Source: JAFGNV01 sp964612485
Lineage (GTDB): Bacteria; Chloroflexota; Anaerolineae; 4572-78; J111
Reading direction: 5' to 3'
Assembly: GCA_964612485.1 (NCBI GenBank)
Contig: CAZTFF010000021.1
Location: 30,115 to 94,114 of the forward strand
Length of the DNA: 64,000 nucleotides
Below, one piece after another: positions 50,101 to 58,765 of this stretch. The notes beneath the pieces were generated by a model that made no database searches, had not been told where the DNA came from, and was given only the letters and a program-made list of their open reading frames with translations. Position 1 is the first letter of the stretch; each line of letters opens with the position of its first letter. A program made the translations under genes and the position numbers.

Positions 50101-51085
50101 AACTGAAGGGATGGGGGGGATTGGCTTCGCGGAGCGACACAAAGTTGTAACTTTCCAAACTCCGCACAATATCGATTTCAAAAGGGTTGAAGGCGGTGGG
50201 GTAATCCACCACGGAATGGATGCCCACAATCGGGCTGTCGAAAAAGGTGTCGGGATCATCATTCAAAATGACCACCCGCCCGCCGGCGTAATCGACAAAA
50301 TGAACCCGGCCAGTAACGGGATTGACCGCCGGAGCCGTGGGTTTAAATGGTTCGCCGGGGCTGATGTTGGTGATGACAGTATCGGAGATGGGATCGATGA
50401 TAGCAATGATGCCGTCGCCAAAGGAACCGACGTAGACAAACTCACCATTGCCGGAGACGGCCACGCCCCAGGGATCGCGGCCTACGCCCATGCCGGTAGG
50501 CGAACCGGGCGCGGAGCCGTTCTCGCCGCCGGGGATCGTGCGTAAAACTTCGTCGGTGTCGCCATTGATCACGGCTACAAAGGGATACGGCTTGCCGCCG
50601 CCAATCCACGGGCCTTGAAAAGCCACGTACACTTTATTGAGCGTGGGATGTACGGCCACGCCTTTAGGGTGAACCGGATAGACTGCACCCAGAGTCGCAG
50701 TGATCGTTGCGCCTGCATCAACAGTTACAGGCCCGCGCGGCGTGGTGGGGTAATACCCCTGGGTGACGCCGGTAAATCGCAAAAAGGGCGTGTAATCGCC
50801 GGGGGAAAGATCGGTGAAGGTGGCGGGCAGAGGCTGGCAGGTGGATTCATCATCCAGACAGGCTTCCGCGCCGGATAATACTGTTTCCGATGCCGTACAG
50901 ATGCCGTCTGCATTTTGATCAATACAGGCTTGCACCATTATCTGGCCCAATCCACTTTGAGCCACCGCCGGGCCGGCCCAAACAAGCACCAGCGCCACCA
51001 CGGTGATGAAGATAATGACCTGCAACAGGATCGGCCAGCGGCATAATGACTGTTTACGTTGCCAGATTCCGTTTAGATGAGACAT
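47156..51085 (-). CDS. Secreted multidomain protein: propeller, cohesin, 11-residue repeats, dockerin
   Basis: This is a 1309-residue secreted protein. Domains in order: signal peptide/anchor (1-43, ending WAGPAVAQ); a SdrD_B-like prealbumin fold (about 44-135, ACIDQNADGICTASE); and a YVTN-type beta-propeller (about 136-530, with NKVYVAFQGPW and GEFVYVGSFGDG). A TP-rich linker (535-675) and a cohesin-like domain (678-805, IQLVFVGPEMVNSGDTFVVD) follow. About 27 copies of TPSVTETPGTG (808-1102) come next, then a carboxypeptidase-regulatory-like sandwich (1158-1240) and a type I dockerin with two calcium loops (DINDDDAVDITD, DINRSGNVDVLD; 1245-1307). ATG follows AAGGGAG. No sortase signal is present. 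It is most likely an extracellular structural or adhesive protein. Confidence 0.85.
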   Translation of the reverse strand: MSHLNGIWQRKQSLCRWPILLQVIIFITVVALVLVWAGPAVAQSGLGQIMVQACIDQNADGICTASETVLSGAEACLDDESTCQPLPATFTDLSPGDYTPFLRFTGVTQGYYPTTPRGPVTVDAGATITATLGAVYPVHPKGVAVHPTLNKVYVAFQGPWIGGGKPYPFVAVINGDTDEVLRTIPGGENGSAPGSPTGMGVGRDPWGVAVSGNGEFVYVGSFGDGIIAIIDPISDTVITNISPGEPFKPTAPAVNPVTGRVHFVDYAGGRVVILNDDPDTFFDSPIVGIHSVVDYPTAFNPFEIDIVRSLESYNFVSLREANPPHPFSFVGFNTAGFAHNFYQILYNRPFEADITGSSHAVALWQDEGVDPRLFMTYVDSPRQTGSNNPNKVLVYNVSALNPDTVSLHRPDIEVGDYAEVGLVYNADANHMLGTYAGFEYNDSEGDAAACAPPARGGIYALDYEGNVLAGESPGNWAAPDRVVGNPAYSASNLQWRNPFEIAINPNNGKVYVTDRCWNDFPTGGQPGGGAVLIFADTITEPTPTPDITATPTVTGTLPIETATATGTPPTSIPTVTGTPPTATPTPDLTQTPVSTGTPGTETPTVTGTPPTSTPTPNQTTTPGATGTPNTTGTPVTGTPVTTETPGTPAVTTTPGTETPAPTGTPVSSPTPDRPIQLVFVGPEMVNSGDTFVVDVRAQDVTGLGLYGAQLDVNYDPALISAADLQINPDLTFVVLDEVDNVTGKITFLASRQGQVPGLLDDVTLFGFDATAIGSSGTVTFTVTGERIGDPIARSFDIVKQPYPVTILPATGTPSVTETPGTGTPSVTETPGTGTPSVTETPGAGTPSVTETPGTGTPSVTETPGTGTPSVTETPGTGTPSVTETPGTGTPSVTETPGTGTPSVTETPGTGTPSVTETPGTGTPSVTETPGTGTPSVTETPVTGTPSVTETPGTGTPSVTETPGTGTPSVTETPGTGTPSVTETPGTGTPSITETPGTGTPSVTETPGTGTPSITETPGTGTPSVTETPGTGTPSVTETPATGTPSVTETPGTGTPSVTETPGTGTPSVTETPGTGTPSVTETPATGTPSVTVTPGTGTPSVTLTPGTITPTVTGTPPTVTPGVTVIITMTATPGTGTPVVTGTPATPAVTPTDDGTRVIIIIGQVTMPGRTGDDWSGATVAVEVEPQTTEPLWAMTNQTGDFVLNGQVAGDSATIQADAPGYLPARCQLPIPDSETTLNQTALLSGDINDDDAVDITDAVAIGLDVGANGYLPADINRSGNVDVLDVILVGINFGEGIQAWDCAFDSGQ
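47770..48660. repeat. About 27 tandem 33-bp units
   Basis: Nearly identical 33-bp units encode TPSVTETPGTG on the minus strand. Variants (SIT, ETPA, ETPV, GAG) are interspersed and the outermost units (SVTVTP, SVTLTP) are most diverged, the pattern expected from internal expansion by slippage or recombination. The plus strand is open across the array and would read VPGVSVTLGVP, but this is a shadow frame. Confidence 0.95.
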
Positions 51086-51149
51086 GAGGACACACTCCCT
51101 TCCAACGATACACTGAGGTGCCCCAGGTACACTTCAAGAGGCAAAATAA

Positions 51150-51198
51150 TAAAAAAACCACACCCTATGCGCGATTATACCGCGCCAATAGGTGTGGC
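51150..51198 (-). terminator. Intrinsic terminator in the leader of the cohesin/dockerin gene
   Basis: On the minus strand CCACACCTATTGGCGCG pairs with CGCGCATAGGGTGTGG (51158-51173 with 51181-51197) and is followed by seven T residues and TATTATT. It points toward the 51085 ATG, 65 bp away, but no minus-strand gene lies upstream to be terminated. It may be an attenuator or the end of a small RNA. Confidence 0.75.
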
Positions 51199-51409
51199 TT
51201 TACAGTTTCATAAAAAGTCCGGGTAGACAGATTGCAACACGTGCCCCATTTTGAAGCTGTCCCTCAGGGTGTCGGAAATAAAGGTTCAATTATAAAAGTA
51301 CAATAATACGGGTATAGTGTAGCATACCTTCGTACCGGATAACAATGGGAGTTCCTTCCTATGACTTCAAGAATTTGGATTCACTGAGGCTTGTGGTATC
51401 CTATGCGGT

Positions 51410-52018
51410 ATGAGCAAGCGATATCCTATCCCCGCCGGGGAATCTGAGATTGAATTGCTGGTCAAAAACTCGCGGTTCATTGGCCGGGCCGGCTACACGC
51501 CCGGCGTGAACGAGGCCAAAGCCTTTATTGAAAAGATCAATGCCGAACACCCCACCTGCTCTCACGCGGTCTACGCCTTTGCCGTGGGACACGGGGCAGC
51601 GGTAACGCACGGCATGAGTGATGCCGGCGAACCGAGCGGCACAGCGGGGCGTCCGGCGCTGGCGGTTGTCAGGGGGAGTGATCTGGGCGATGTAACCGTG
51701 GTGATTGCGCGCTATTTTGGCGGCACCAAATTGGGCACAGGCGGTTTGGTAAAGGCTTATACCGAAACAGCGCAGTTGGCCCTGGCCGAATTGCCGGTGA
51801 CAGAAAAAGTTGAACGAAAAACCGTCGCCCTGACCCTGCCCTACAGCTTTTACGAGCCGTGCAAACGCCTGATTGAAGCGCACAACGGCCAGATCGATGA
51901 GGAAGATTTTGCCGCAGATGTGACCATGCGCATCACATTTGTGGTGGACGATGTGCCGGCCTTTGCCGCCGATGTAGCCGAAGCCACCGCCGGGCAGGTG
52001 CAGGTGATCGAGATATAA
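51410..52018 (+). CDS. YigZ/IMPACT family protein
   Basis: This 202-residue protein is of the YigZ family (IMPACT N-terminal domain), of poorly defined role, possibly a regulator of translation or nucleotide-binding. The signature SDAGEPSGTAGRP is followed by ARYFGGTKLGTGGLVKAYTE, and the C-terminal DUF1949-like half (VALTLPYSFYEPCKRLIEA) is complete. No Shine-Dalgarno sequence precedes the ATG. TTGGAT-16 bp-TATCCT ends 8 bp before it, which would give a leaderless message. Divergent from the cohesin/dockerin gene. Confidence 0.93.
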   Translation: MSKRYPIPAGESEIELLVKNSRFIGRAGYTPGVNEAKAFIEKINAEHPTCSHAVYAFAVGHGAAVTHGMSDAGEPSGTAGRPALAVVRGSDLGDVTVVIARYFGGTKLGTGGLVKAYTETAQLALAELPVTEKVERKTVALTLPYSFYEPCKRLIEAHNGQIDEEDFAADVTMRITFVVDDVPAFAADVAEATAGQVQVIEI

Positions 52019-52093
52019 CGCCGGTTGGACTGCTTTTGACAACCCGACCCGTATTAATATACTTTGAACCACTAATCAACTCGAGGTGATACT

Positions 52094-52306
52094 ATGAGCG
52101 AAGAACAAATCATCGTAACCATTAACCGCCGCAACCGGACCATGGTCTTTCCGGTCAACGAACGGGACAAACTGCGCGATATTCTGAAAGACCGCATCTG
52201 GTGGGACCGCCGCAGCAATCGCTGGGCCGGGCGCGGCGACGTGCAGGAACTCAAAAGAATATTAGAAGAACACGGCTACGCCGTAAAACTCACCGGACCG
52301 AGGTAA
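52094..52306 (+). CDS. Small conserved-looking protein, function unknown
   Basis: This 70-residue protein is basic at the centre and predicted beta-alpha: IIVTINRRNRTMVFPVNERD, KLRDILKDRIWWDRRSNRWA and QELKRILEEHGYAVKL. A tryptophan-arginine cluster (IWWDRRSNRWAGRGD) suggests nucleic-acid contact, but I recognise no family. The ATG has GAGGTGATACT, a good site. The stop is 11 bp before the PHP gene ATG, indicating co-transcription with it, and yigZ is 75 bp upstream. Confidence 0.7.
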   Translation: MSEEQIIVTINRRNRTMVFPVNERDKLRDILKDRIWWDRRSNRWAGRGDVQELKRILEEHGYAVKLTGPR

Positions 52307-52317
52307 AACAAATTTTT

Positions 52318-53145
52318 ATGAGCCACCAACCCATACTTTACGAATCTCATATGCATACCCCTCTCTGCAAACACGCCACAGGCTACCCCACCGACTACGC
52401 GGCGGTGGCCGAACAGCGCGGGTTAAAGGGCATTATCGTCACCTGCCACAACCCCACCAACAATGGCTGGTCCCCCTGGGCTCGGATGAGTATTGGTCAG
52501 TTTGATGATTATGTGGCCATGGTGGAGCAGGCCCGCCAGGCGTGGGCAGGTCGAGTAGATGTCCGGCTGGGGATGGAGAGCGATTACGCGCCGGGCATGG
52601 AACCGTGGCTGGAAGAGCTGCACCAGAAAGCTGATTTCAACTATATTCTTGGCTCGGTACACCCTACGCTGGAGGATTACCAAAGGCGCTACCTGAACGG
52701 GGATATGGTAGCCTTCCAGCGCACCTATTTTGAACACCTGGCCATGGCCGCCGAAACCGGCCTGTTTGATGCCCTGTCTCATCCTGATCTGGTTAAAATT
52801 GTCGAACCCCAAGCGTGGCAGGTGGAGCGGGTGATGGACACCATTCGCGCCGCCCTGGACCGGATTGCGGTCACCGGCATTGCCATGGAACTGAACACCT
52901 CCGGCCTGCACAAACCCTACCCCGAAATGAATCCGGGGCGAGAGATGCTGGCCGAAATGCACCGGCGTAATATCCCCGTGGTATTAGGGGCCGACGCCCA
53001 CACCCCCCAACGGGTTGCCGCCGATTACAAGGCGGCTATGGATATTTTGGCCGATATTGGCTACACGAAAATCAATATTTTCCTCAACCGGCAGCGACAA
53101 GAGATTGATCTGCCAACCGCCAAAGCCAGCCTCCAGGCCGGTTAG
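52318..53145 (+). CDS. PHP-domain phosphatase, histidinol-phosphatase-like
   Basis: This 275-residue PHP metallo-enzyme of the HisK type hydrolyses histidinol phosphate or another phosphomonoester. Metal ligands are visible: the opening ESHMHTPLCKH, the H of VTCHNP, GMESDY, the loop ILGSVHP, LSHPDL and the final GADAHTPQ. The ATG at 52318 is taken as start because the residues before it in frame do not resemble the family and 52306 ends the previous gene. No other his gene is adjacent. A perfect shared terminator follows. Confidence 0.9.
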   Translation: MSHQPILYESHMHTPLCKHATGYPTDYAAVAEQRGLKGIIVTCHNPTNNGWSPWARMSIGQFDDYVAMVEQARQAWAGRVDVRLGMESDYAPGMEPWLEELHQKADFNYILGSVHPTLEDYQRRYLNGDMVAFQRTYFEHLAMAAETGLFDALSHPDLVKIVEPQAWQVERVMDTIRAALDRIAVTGIAMELNTSGLHKPYPEMNPGREMLAEMHRRNIPVVLGADAHTPQRVAADYKAAMDILADIGYTKINIFLNRQRQEIDLPTAKASLQAG

Positions 53146-53168
53146 TTGAAAATCTATCATAACAAAAA

Positions 53169-53195
53169 AACCGGGGTTTGTAACCCCGGTTTTTC
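53169..53195. terminator. Bidirectional terminator (PHP gene / rplY)
   Basis: AACCGGGGTT-tgt-AACCCCGGTT: a perfect 10-bp stem, with TTTTT on the plus side and TTTTTTT on the minus side. It terminates both convergent genes. Confidence 0.93.
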
Positions 53196-53227
53196 ATTTC
53201 ACAAACATAGAGAAGATAACAGGCAGA

Positions 53228-53881
53228 TTATTCCGCCTCTTCTTCCTCTCTGGCGGTAATCACTTCCGGTTCGGCGCTCACTTCGCCCAGCACTTCTTCC
53301 TCTTCTTCTTCCTCTTCCTCGATCAGGCGAGGCGGTTCGATCTTGATGACCATCGATTCGGGATCGGAGAGAATGGTGATAGACTTGGGCACAGTCAATT
53401 CGGAGACTGAAATCGTGTCATTCAATTCGGTCAGGCCATCGATGTTGACCTCAACGGACGAAATCAAATCCGACGGAAGACATTCAACCTCTAGCTCATC
53501 CAAACCTTGGGTTAAAACACCGCCCAATTCTTTGACGGCGGGGGATGTCCCTTCAACGATAATGGGCACTTGAGCCACCACCTTCTCGTCCATTTTTACG
53601 GCATAAAAATCAACGTGAAGATAGTCGTGGCGCAATACATCCCGCTGAATATCGCGGGCCATCGCCGTGACCGGTTTTTTTCGATCTCCTATGTGTAAAG
53701 AAATGAGCTGGTATGTTCCGGCTTCACGCAGAACCTTGCCCAAATCCTTAGCATTGATCTGCAATAAAGCTGAATCGGTATGGCCGTACAACACAGCCGG
53801 CACCAATCCATCCTGGCGCAACCCTTTTGCTCTCCTGCCGGTTGCTTCGCGTATATCTGCTTTGAGTTCTAAAGTTTGCAT
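53228..53881 (-). CDS. rplY: 50S ribosomal protein L25 (Ctc type)
   Basis: This 217-residue long form of L25 binds 5S rRNA. The N-terminal L25 domain (ELKADIREATGRRAKGLR and LVPAVLYG) is followed by the TL5-type beta domain (HVDFYAVKMDEKVVAQVPI and LEVECLPSDL). The C-terminal 30 residues are an acidic tail of glutamates after the PPRLIEEEE stretch. This makes the protein somewhat longer than the usual Ctc. ATG 53881 has AAGGA 5 bases upstream; the in-frame start at 53923 lacks a site. Confidence 0.95.
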   Translation of the reverse strand: MQTLELKADIREATGRRAKGLRQDGLVPAVLYGHTDSALLQINAKDLGKVLREAGTYQLISLHIGDRKKPVTAMARDIQRDVLRHDYLHVDFYAVKMDEKVVAQVPIIVEGTSPAVKELGGVLTQGLDELEVECLPSDLISSVEVNIDGLTELNDTISVSELTVPKSITILSDPESMVIKIEPPRLIEEEEEEEEEVLGEVSAEPEVITAREEEEAE

Positions 53882-54027
53882 AATAATCCTTACTCCCAGA
53901 ATAGTTGCTGGCGTCCCAGACAAATAAAAATCGCCTCACGCTATACGCACGTGGCGATGAGCAACAACTCTACTATTTTAGCTATAACGCCGTTTTCGTC
54001 AAATTTGGCCCCGCTTTACGGGCATTT

Positions 54028-54348
54028 TCAATTATTTTCAGCCTGAACCGCGTCATATTCTTCGGCGCTGATAAATTGGCCAAATTGAATTTCCCGATCA
54101 ACCAGGCGACGATTTTCATCAAAATGAAGCGTAACCTCAATACGTTGAAAGCAGAGCTGCTCGCCGCTGCCGATCAAGGTTTTGTGGACCACATAGCCGC
54201 CGCCTTCAGCCATGCTGAGGCTGTTACGCAAATCGATACGGGTTTTGATCACTTCGCCGCAGCGTTTGCAGCGCGCGTAAATCCACAGCGCGTCCGAGTC
54301 TTTACCGCCTGAGGCAAACAGCGATTTGAGCGAATCTAAAAAACCCAT
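54028..54348 (-). CDS. Small CxxC protein, function unknown
   Basis: This 106-residue protein starts with an amphipathic helix MGFLDSLKSLFASGGK. A likely metal-binding knuckle (YARCKRCGEVI) follows, then a beta-rich core ending HFDENRRLVDREIQFGQFIS. Only one CxxC pair plus a lone Cys (QLCFQRI) is present, so a full zinc ribbon cannot be confirmed. I do not recognise the function. ATG 54348 has GGAG 8 bases upstream. It lies between the L25 gene and the dtxR gene in the same orientation, with 110 to 140 bp on either side. Confidence 0.6.
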   Translation of the reverse strand: MGFLDSLKSLFASGGKDSDALWIYARCKRCGEVIKTRIDLRNSLSMAEGGGYVVHKTLIGSGEQLCFQRIEVTLHFDENRRLVDREIQFGQFISAEEYDAVQAENN

Positions 54349-54417
54349 TTTATGTCTCCGATCTTTAAGGTATGCAGCCATCTTAACTCAAGAAATACGT
54401 TTGGGCAATATTTGTCT

Positions 54418-54481
54418 AGGGAATAGGGATTGGGGAATAGGGTTAGACTTCTCCACCCTCTGCCCCCTAAATCCTATTCCT
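54418..54481. repeat. GGGAATAGGG fold-back repeat
   Basis: GGGAATAGGGATTGGGGAAT and AGGG on the left pair with CCCCCTAAATCCTATTCCTG on the right. The same CCCTAAATCCTATTTCC text occurs alone upstream of the pentapeptide gene (61548-61567). It is placed as a possible terminator of dtxR (stop at 54492). Confidence 0.45.
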
Positions 54482-54491
54482 GATGAGGCGA

Positions 54492-55172
54492 TCAGTTTTG
54501 CTTTTGCGGGGCCACCAGCACGGTTTTGGCCACCTGGTAGCTCAAATCTTGCGGTTTGCCGTTGATCTCTAACTTCAGGGGGCCTTCAAAACGCGAACGG
54601 CCTGTGAGGTGAATTTCCGTGCCGGGGTAAAGGCCTTTTTCTCCTAAATAACGAAGCAGCGCCGGGTCGTCATCATCGACTTCAACCACCACCAGCCTGT
54701 CGCCAATATCCATATTGATCAGCCAATCGCTGTCCGGTTGGACCAACTCACCGCTACGAGAGGGGATTGGCGCGCCGTGGGGATCGAATTGGGGATATCC
54801 CAGAGCCGCGGCCATCCGCTCTTCCAGGTCTTCGCTGATGACGTGTTCCAGTTTTTCAGCTTCGTCATGCACCTGATCCCACGGCACGCCCAGGGCTTCG
54901 GCCAGGTACAATTCGATCAAGCGGTGATGGCGCACAACTTCCAGGGCCAACTTTTCGCCGGCGGAGGTGAATTTTACTCCCTGATACGGCTCATGGGTTA
55001 ACAGATTCAACTCGGCCAGTTTTTTGCACATATTGGTTACAGAAGCCGGGGCCACCTTCATATAATCAGACAACGCAGACGTAGAAACCGCGGCCTGTTC
55101 ATTTTGCTCTCGCAGCTTGTAAATTGCTTTGAGATAATCTTCCATAGCCTGGCTAATGACGGGTTCGCTCAA
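54492..55172 (-). CDS. DtxR/MntR-type metal-dependent repressor
   Basis: This 226-residue metalloregulator of iron or manganese homeostasis has three parts. An N-terminal winged helix (EDYLKAIYKLREQNE and SDYMKVAPASVTNMCKKLAE) is followed by a dimerisation domain with metal-site residues (VVRHHRLIELYLAEALG, HDEAEKLEHVISEDLEERM). A C-terminal FeoA/SH3-like domain (about 145-226, GDRLVVVEVDDDDPALLRYLGE) closes it. The sequence is intact, but Fe versus Mn specificity is unclear. Its ATG is 4 bp after the malQ stop, so it is expressed with malQ. Confidence 0.93.
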   Translation of the reverse strand: MSEPVISQAMEDYLKAIYKLREQNEQAAVSTSALSDYMKVAPASVTNMCKKLAELNLLTHEPYQGVKFTSAGEKLALEVVRHHRLIELYLAEALGVPWDQVHDEAEKLEHVISEDLEERMAAALGYPQFDPHGAPIPSRSGELVQPDSDWLINMDIGDRLVVVEVDDDDPALLRYLGEKGLYPGTEIHLTGRSRFEGPLKLEINGKPQDLSYQVAKTVLVAPQKQN

Positions 55173-55176
55173 TGTT

Positions 55177-56766
55177 TTATGCCTCTTCTGTCTCTATTGA
55201 TTTGGATTTCCTTTTCTGCCACAGCGCCGGATCGCGGCCATACAGATCAACCAACTCTCGCAGCCGGTCGGAACTCCACTGGTTCAGGGCTTCGGGGCGG
55301 TAGCGCCAGGTCCAATTGCCGCCCAGGATCGAGGGCCTATTCATCCGGGCGTTGCTGTCTAAATTTAAAATATCCTGCATGGGGATAATGGCGTAACGCG
55401 CTACGGATGAGATAGCCATCCGAATAAATTCCCAGGCAATATCGTGATCGGGCCGCCCCAAATAGCGCCGGATCAAATCTTTTTCTTCCGGCCTGCGGTT
55501 GCGGTACCAGCCCCTGGTGGTGTCGTTATCGTGCGTGCCGGTGTAAACCACCGCATTGCGCCCGTGGTTGTGGGGCAAAAAACCATTGGTAGCGTTAAGG
55601 CCGCCGGCTTCTTTGGCATCAAAAGCAAATTGCAGCACCTTCATGCCGGGAAAGCCAAATTGATCCCGCAGGGCTTCAACTTCGGGGGTGATGACGCCCA
55701 GGTCTTCGGCCAAAATAGGTAGATTGCCCAGGACTTTTTTAACGGTCTCAAAAAAATCCGCGCCGGGCGCTTGGACCCAGCGGCCATTGATGGCGGTCTC
55801 TTCCTCGGCGGGAATTTCCCAATAAGCTTCAAAACCCCGAAAATGATCAACCCGGATAATGTCGATGAGCGACAGCGTGGCCTTGATGCGGTCGATCCAC
55901 CATTGGTAGCCCCGGCTCGCCATTTTTTTCCAGTTATAGAGGGGGTTGCCCCATAACTGGCCCGTCTCGCTGAAATAATCGGGCGGCACGCCGGCTACAA
56001 CCGTGGGCCGGCCTTCATCATCCAGGTAAAACAGCTCTCGATTGGCCCAGACATCCACGCTGTCGGGCGCAACAAAAATGGGGATGTCGCCGATGATCAG
56101 GATATCTCGCTCGTTGGCGTAGCGGCGCAGCGCCGTCCACTGGTCAAAGAAAAAATATTGCAGCACTTTTTTGATGGCAATGGCCTCGGCCTTTTCTTTT
56201 TGCCAGCGGGCCACGGCTTCGGGCTGGCGGAGGGCAATATCTTTATCCCAATAGTTGCTCCACATCGCGCCAAACACATCTTCTTCGCGGGCCTTTTCGT
56301 CAAAATGTTCTTTGACCACCATGAACAGGGCAAAATCGTCCAGCCAGTGGGCGTGTTCGGCGCAGAAGTCTTCAAAATTAGCCCGGCGCGACTCATCAGC
56401 TTTGTTCAGAAAATTACGGGCTGCTTTTTCCAGCAGGGGAACTTTCCAGTAGATGACCCAGCCGTATTCCACAAGATCAACCGGAAAATCGGGCACATCG
56501 AGCAAATCCAGGCCGTCCAGATCACCCTGCTCCACCAGTTTATCCAGGCTGATGAGCAGCGGGTTGCCCGCAAACGACGAAAACGAGGCGTACGGCGAAT
56601 CACCATAGCCGGTTGGACCCAGGGGCAGCACCTGCCACAAGGATTGCCGCGCTCCTGCCAGATAATCAACAAATTGATACGCGGTTTGGCCCAGATCACC
56701 AATGCCGTGCGGGCCGGGAAACGAGGTTGGATGCAGCAGAATACCGCTGGAGCGGGTAAGTTCCAT
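55177..56766 (-). CDS. malQ: 4-alpha-glucanotransferase (amylomaltase)
   Basis: This 529-residue GH77 enzyme transfers alpha-1,4-glucan segments in glycogen or maltodextrin metabolism. The nucleophile Asp is in DIIRVDHFRGFEAYW, the acid/base Glu in LAEDLGVITPEVEAL and the third Asp in GTHDNDTTRGWY. The N-terminal SSGILLHPTSFPGPHGIGDLG is the family opening. ATG 56766 has AGGAG 7 bases upstream; the TTG at 56814 is rejected. It is followed 4 bp later by a DtxR-type regulator. Upstream is the eno terminator, so malQ has its own promoter or is a read-through product. Confidence 0.96.
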   Translation of the reverse strand: MELTRSSGILLHPTSFPGPHGIGDLGQTAYQFVDYLAGARQSLWQVLPLGPTGYGDSPYASFSSFAGNPLLISLDKLVEQGDLDGLDLLDVPDFPVDLVEYGWVIYWKVPLLEKAARNFLNKADESRRANFEDFCAEHAHWLDDFALFMVVKEHFDEKAREEDVFGAMWSNYWDKDIALRQPEAVARWQKEKAEAIAIKKVLQYFFFDQWTALRRYANERDILIIGDIPIFVAPDSVDVWANRELFYLDDEGRPTVVAGVPPDYFSETGQLWGNPLYNWKKMASRGYQWWIDRIKATLSLIDIIRVDHFRGFEAYWEIPAEEETAINGRWVQAPGADFFETVKKVLGNLPILAEDLGVITPEVEALRDQFGFPGMKVLQFAFDAKEAGGLNATNGFLPHNHGRNAVVYTGTHDNDTTRGWYRNRRPEEKDLIRRYLGRPDHDIAWEFIRMAISSVARYAIIPMQDILNLDSNARMNRPSILGGNWTWRYRPEALNQWSSDRLRELVDLYGRDPALWQKRKSKSIETEEA

Positions 56767-56801
56767 CTTAAATCTCCTAAAACATTGAATGGCGGGACAA
56801 T

Positions 56802-56834
56802 AAAAAAGGGGCACGGAACGAATCCGTACCCCTT
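56802..56834 (-). terminator. Intrinsic terminator of eno
   Basis: On the minus strand AAGGGGTACGGA-TTCGT-TCCGTGCCCCTT pairs over 12 bp with one wobble and is followed by TTTT. It lies 14 bp after the eno stop. Confidence 0.88.
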
Positions 56835-56847
56835 AAGTGTACCGCAA

Positions 56848-58137
<1,290 letters not shown>

Positions 58138-58192
58138 GGTTTGTCTCCTGTATAGTATAGGGGTATCCAATAATTTAATTTGACATAAAACG

Positions 58193-58219
58193 AGTGCAGA
58201 TCGCCCTTATCTGCACTCT
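58193..58219 (-). other. Leader hairpin upstream of eno
   Basis: GAGTGCAGAT-cgccctt-ATCTGCACTC, a perfect 10-bp stem located 56 bp upstream of the eno ATG. On the minus strand it is followed by GTTTTATG. It could be an attenuator or simply a stabilising stem; positions are reliable to about 1 bp. Confidence 0.45.
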
Positions 58220-58304
58220 TGACTATTCAAACGAACCAGGGCCTAGTTTACACGCAATTGATAACTTGGGCAAGAGTCGCGCCGGGGTTTCACTCAAAAA
58301 ATGG

Positions 58305-58333
58305 TTGACCGGGAGGGGTGAGCATGCTAGAAT
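58305..58333 (+). promoter_or_regulatory. Promoter of acylphosphatase gene
   Basis: TTGACC, 17 bp, TAGAAT; the ATG is 42 bp after the -10 element. Confidence 0.7.
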
Positions 58334-58374
58334 AACCAGCAACTGTTAACGTCGAAGTTGGGAAGAGGGAGACT

Positions 58375-58671
58375 ATGGCTGAAAGCAAAACAAATAGCAA
58401 TTCTCGCGCTCACGTATTTATTTCCGGGCGCGTACAGGGGGTGAGTTTCCGCTGGTACACCCAGCAGCGCGCTCAGGAATTGGACCTGACCGGCTGGGTG
58501 CGTAATTTGTGGGATGGGCGGGTGGAAGCCATTTTTGAAGGGGATGAAAAAGCGGTCAAAGATGCCGTGGCCTGGTGCCACCAGGGGCCGCCCTCGGCCC
58601 GGGTGGAAGACATCGACATAAATTACGAAACGCCCACGGATGAATTCAAGGGATTTCGGATTGCGTGGTAG
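58375..58671 (+). CDS. acyP: Acylphosphatase
   Basis: This 98-residue small cytosolic enzyme hydrolyses acyl-phosphates. The catalytic arginine lies in SGRVQGVSFRWYTQ and the asparagine in LTGWVRNLWDGRVE; both are intact. Length and ending (DEFKGFRIAW) are typical. ATG 58375 follows GGAAGAGGGAGACT. It has its own promoter and is not obviously linked to the ArsR gene, which starts 95 bp later from a separate promoter. Confidence 0.95.
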   Translation: MAESKTNSNSRAHVFISGRVQGVSFRWYTQQRAQELDLTGWVRNLWDGRVEAIFEGDEKAVKDAVAWCHQGPPSARVEDIDINYETPTDEFKGFRIAW

Positions 58672-58696
58672 GCCCAAATTTATGATGAAATAACGC

Positions 58697-58743
58697 TTGA
58701 CAGTCTTTTTATTTATGGTATCATATGAGTAATCACTCATATG
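58697..58743 (+). promoter_or_regulatory. Promoter and ArsR/SmtB operator of the metal efflux operon
   Basis: TTGACA (58697-58702), 16 bp, TATCAT (58719-58724). A perfect inverted repeat CATATGAGT-aatc-ACTCATATG (58722-58743) overlaps the -10 element and the start site. This is the arrangement expected for repression by the downstream ArsR-type sensor. Confidence 0.82.
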
Positions 58744-58765
58744 TTTACGCTTCAAGAGAGAAAAG

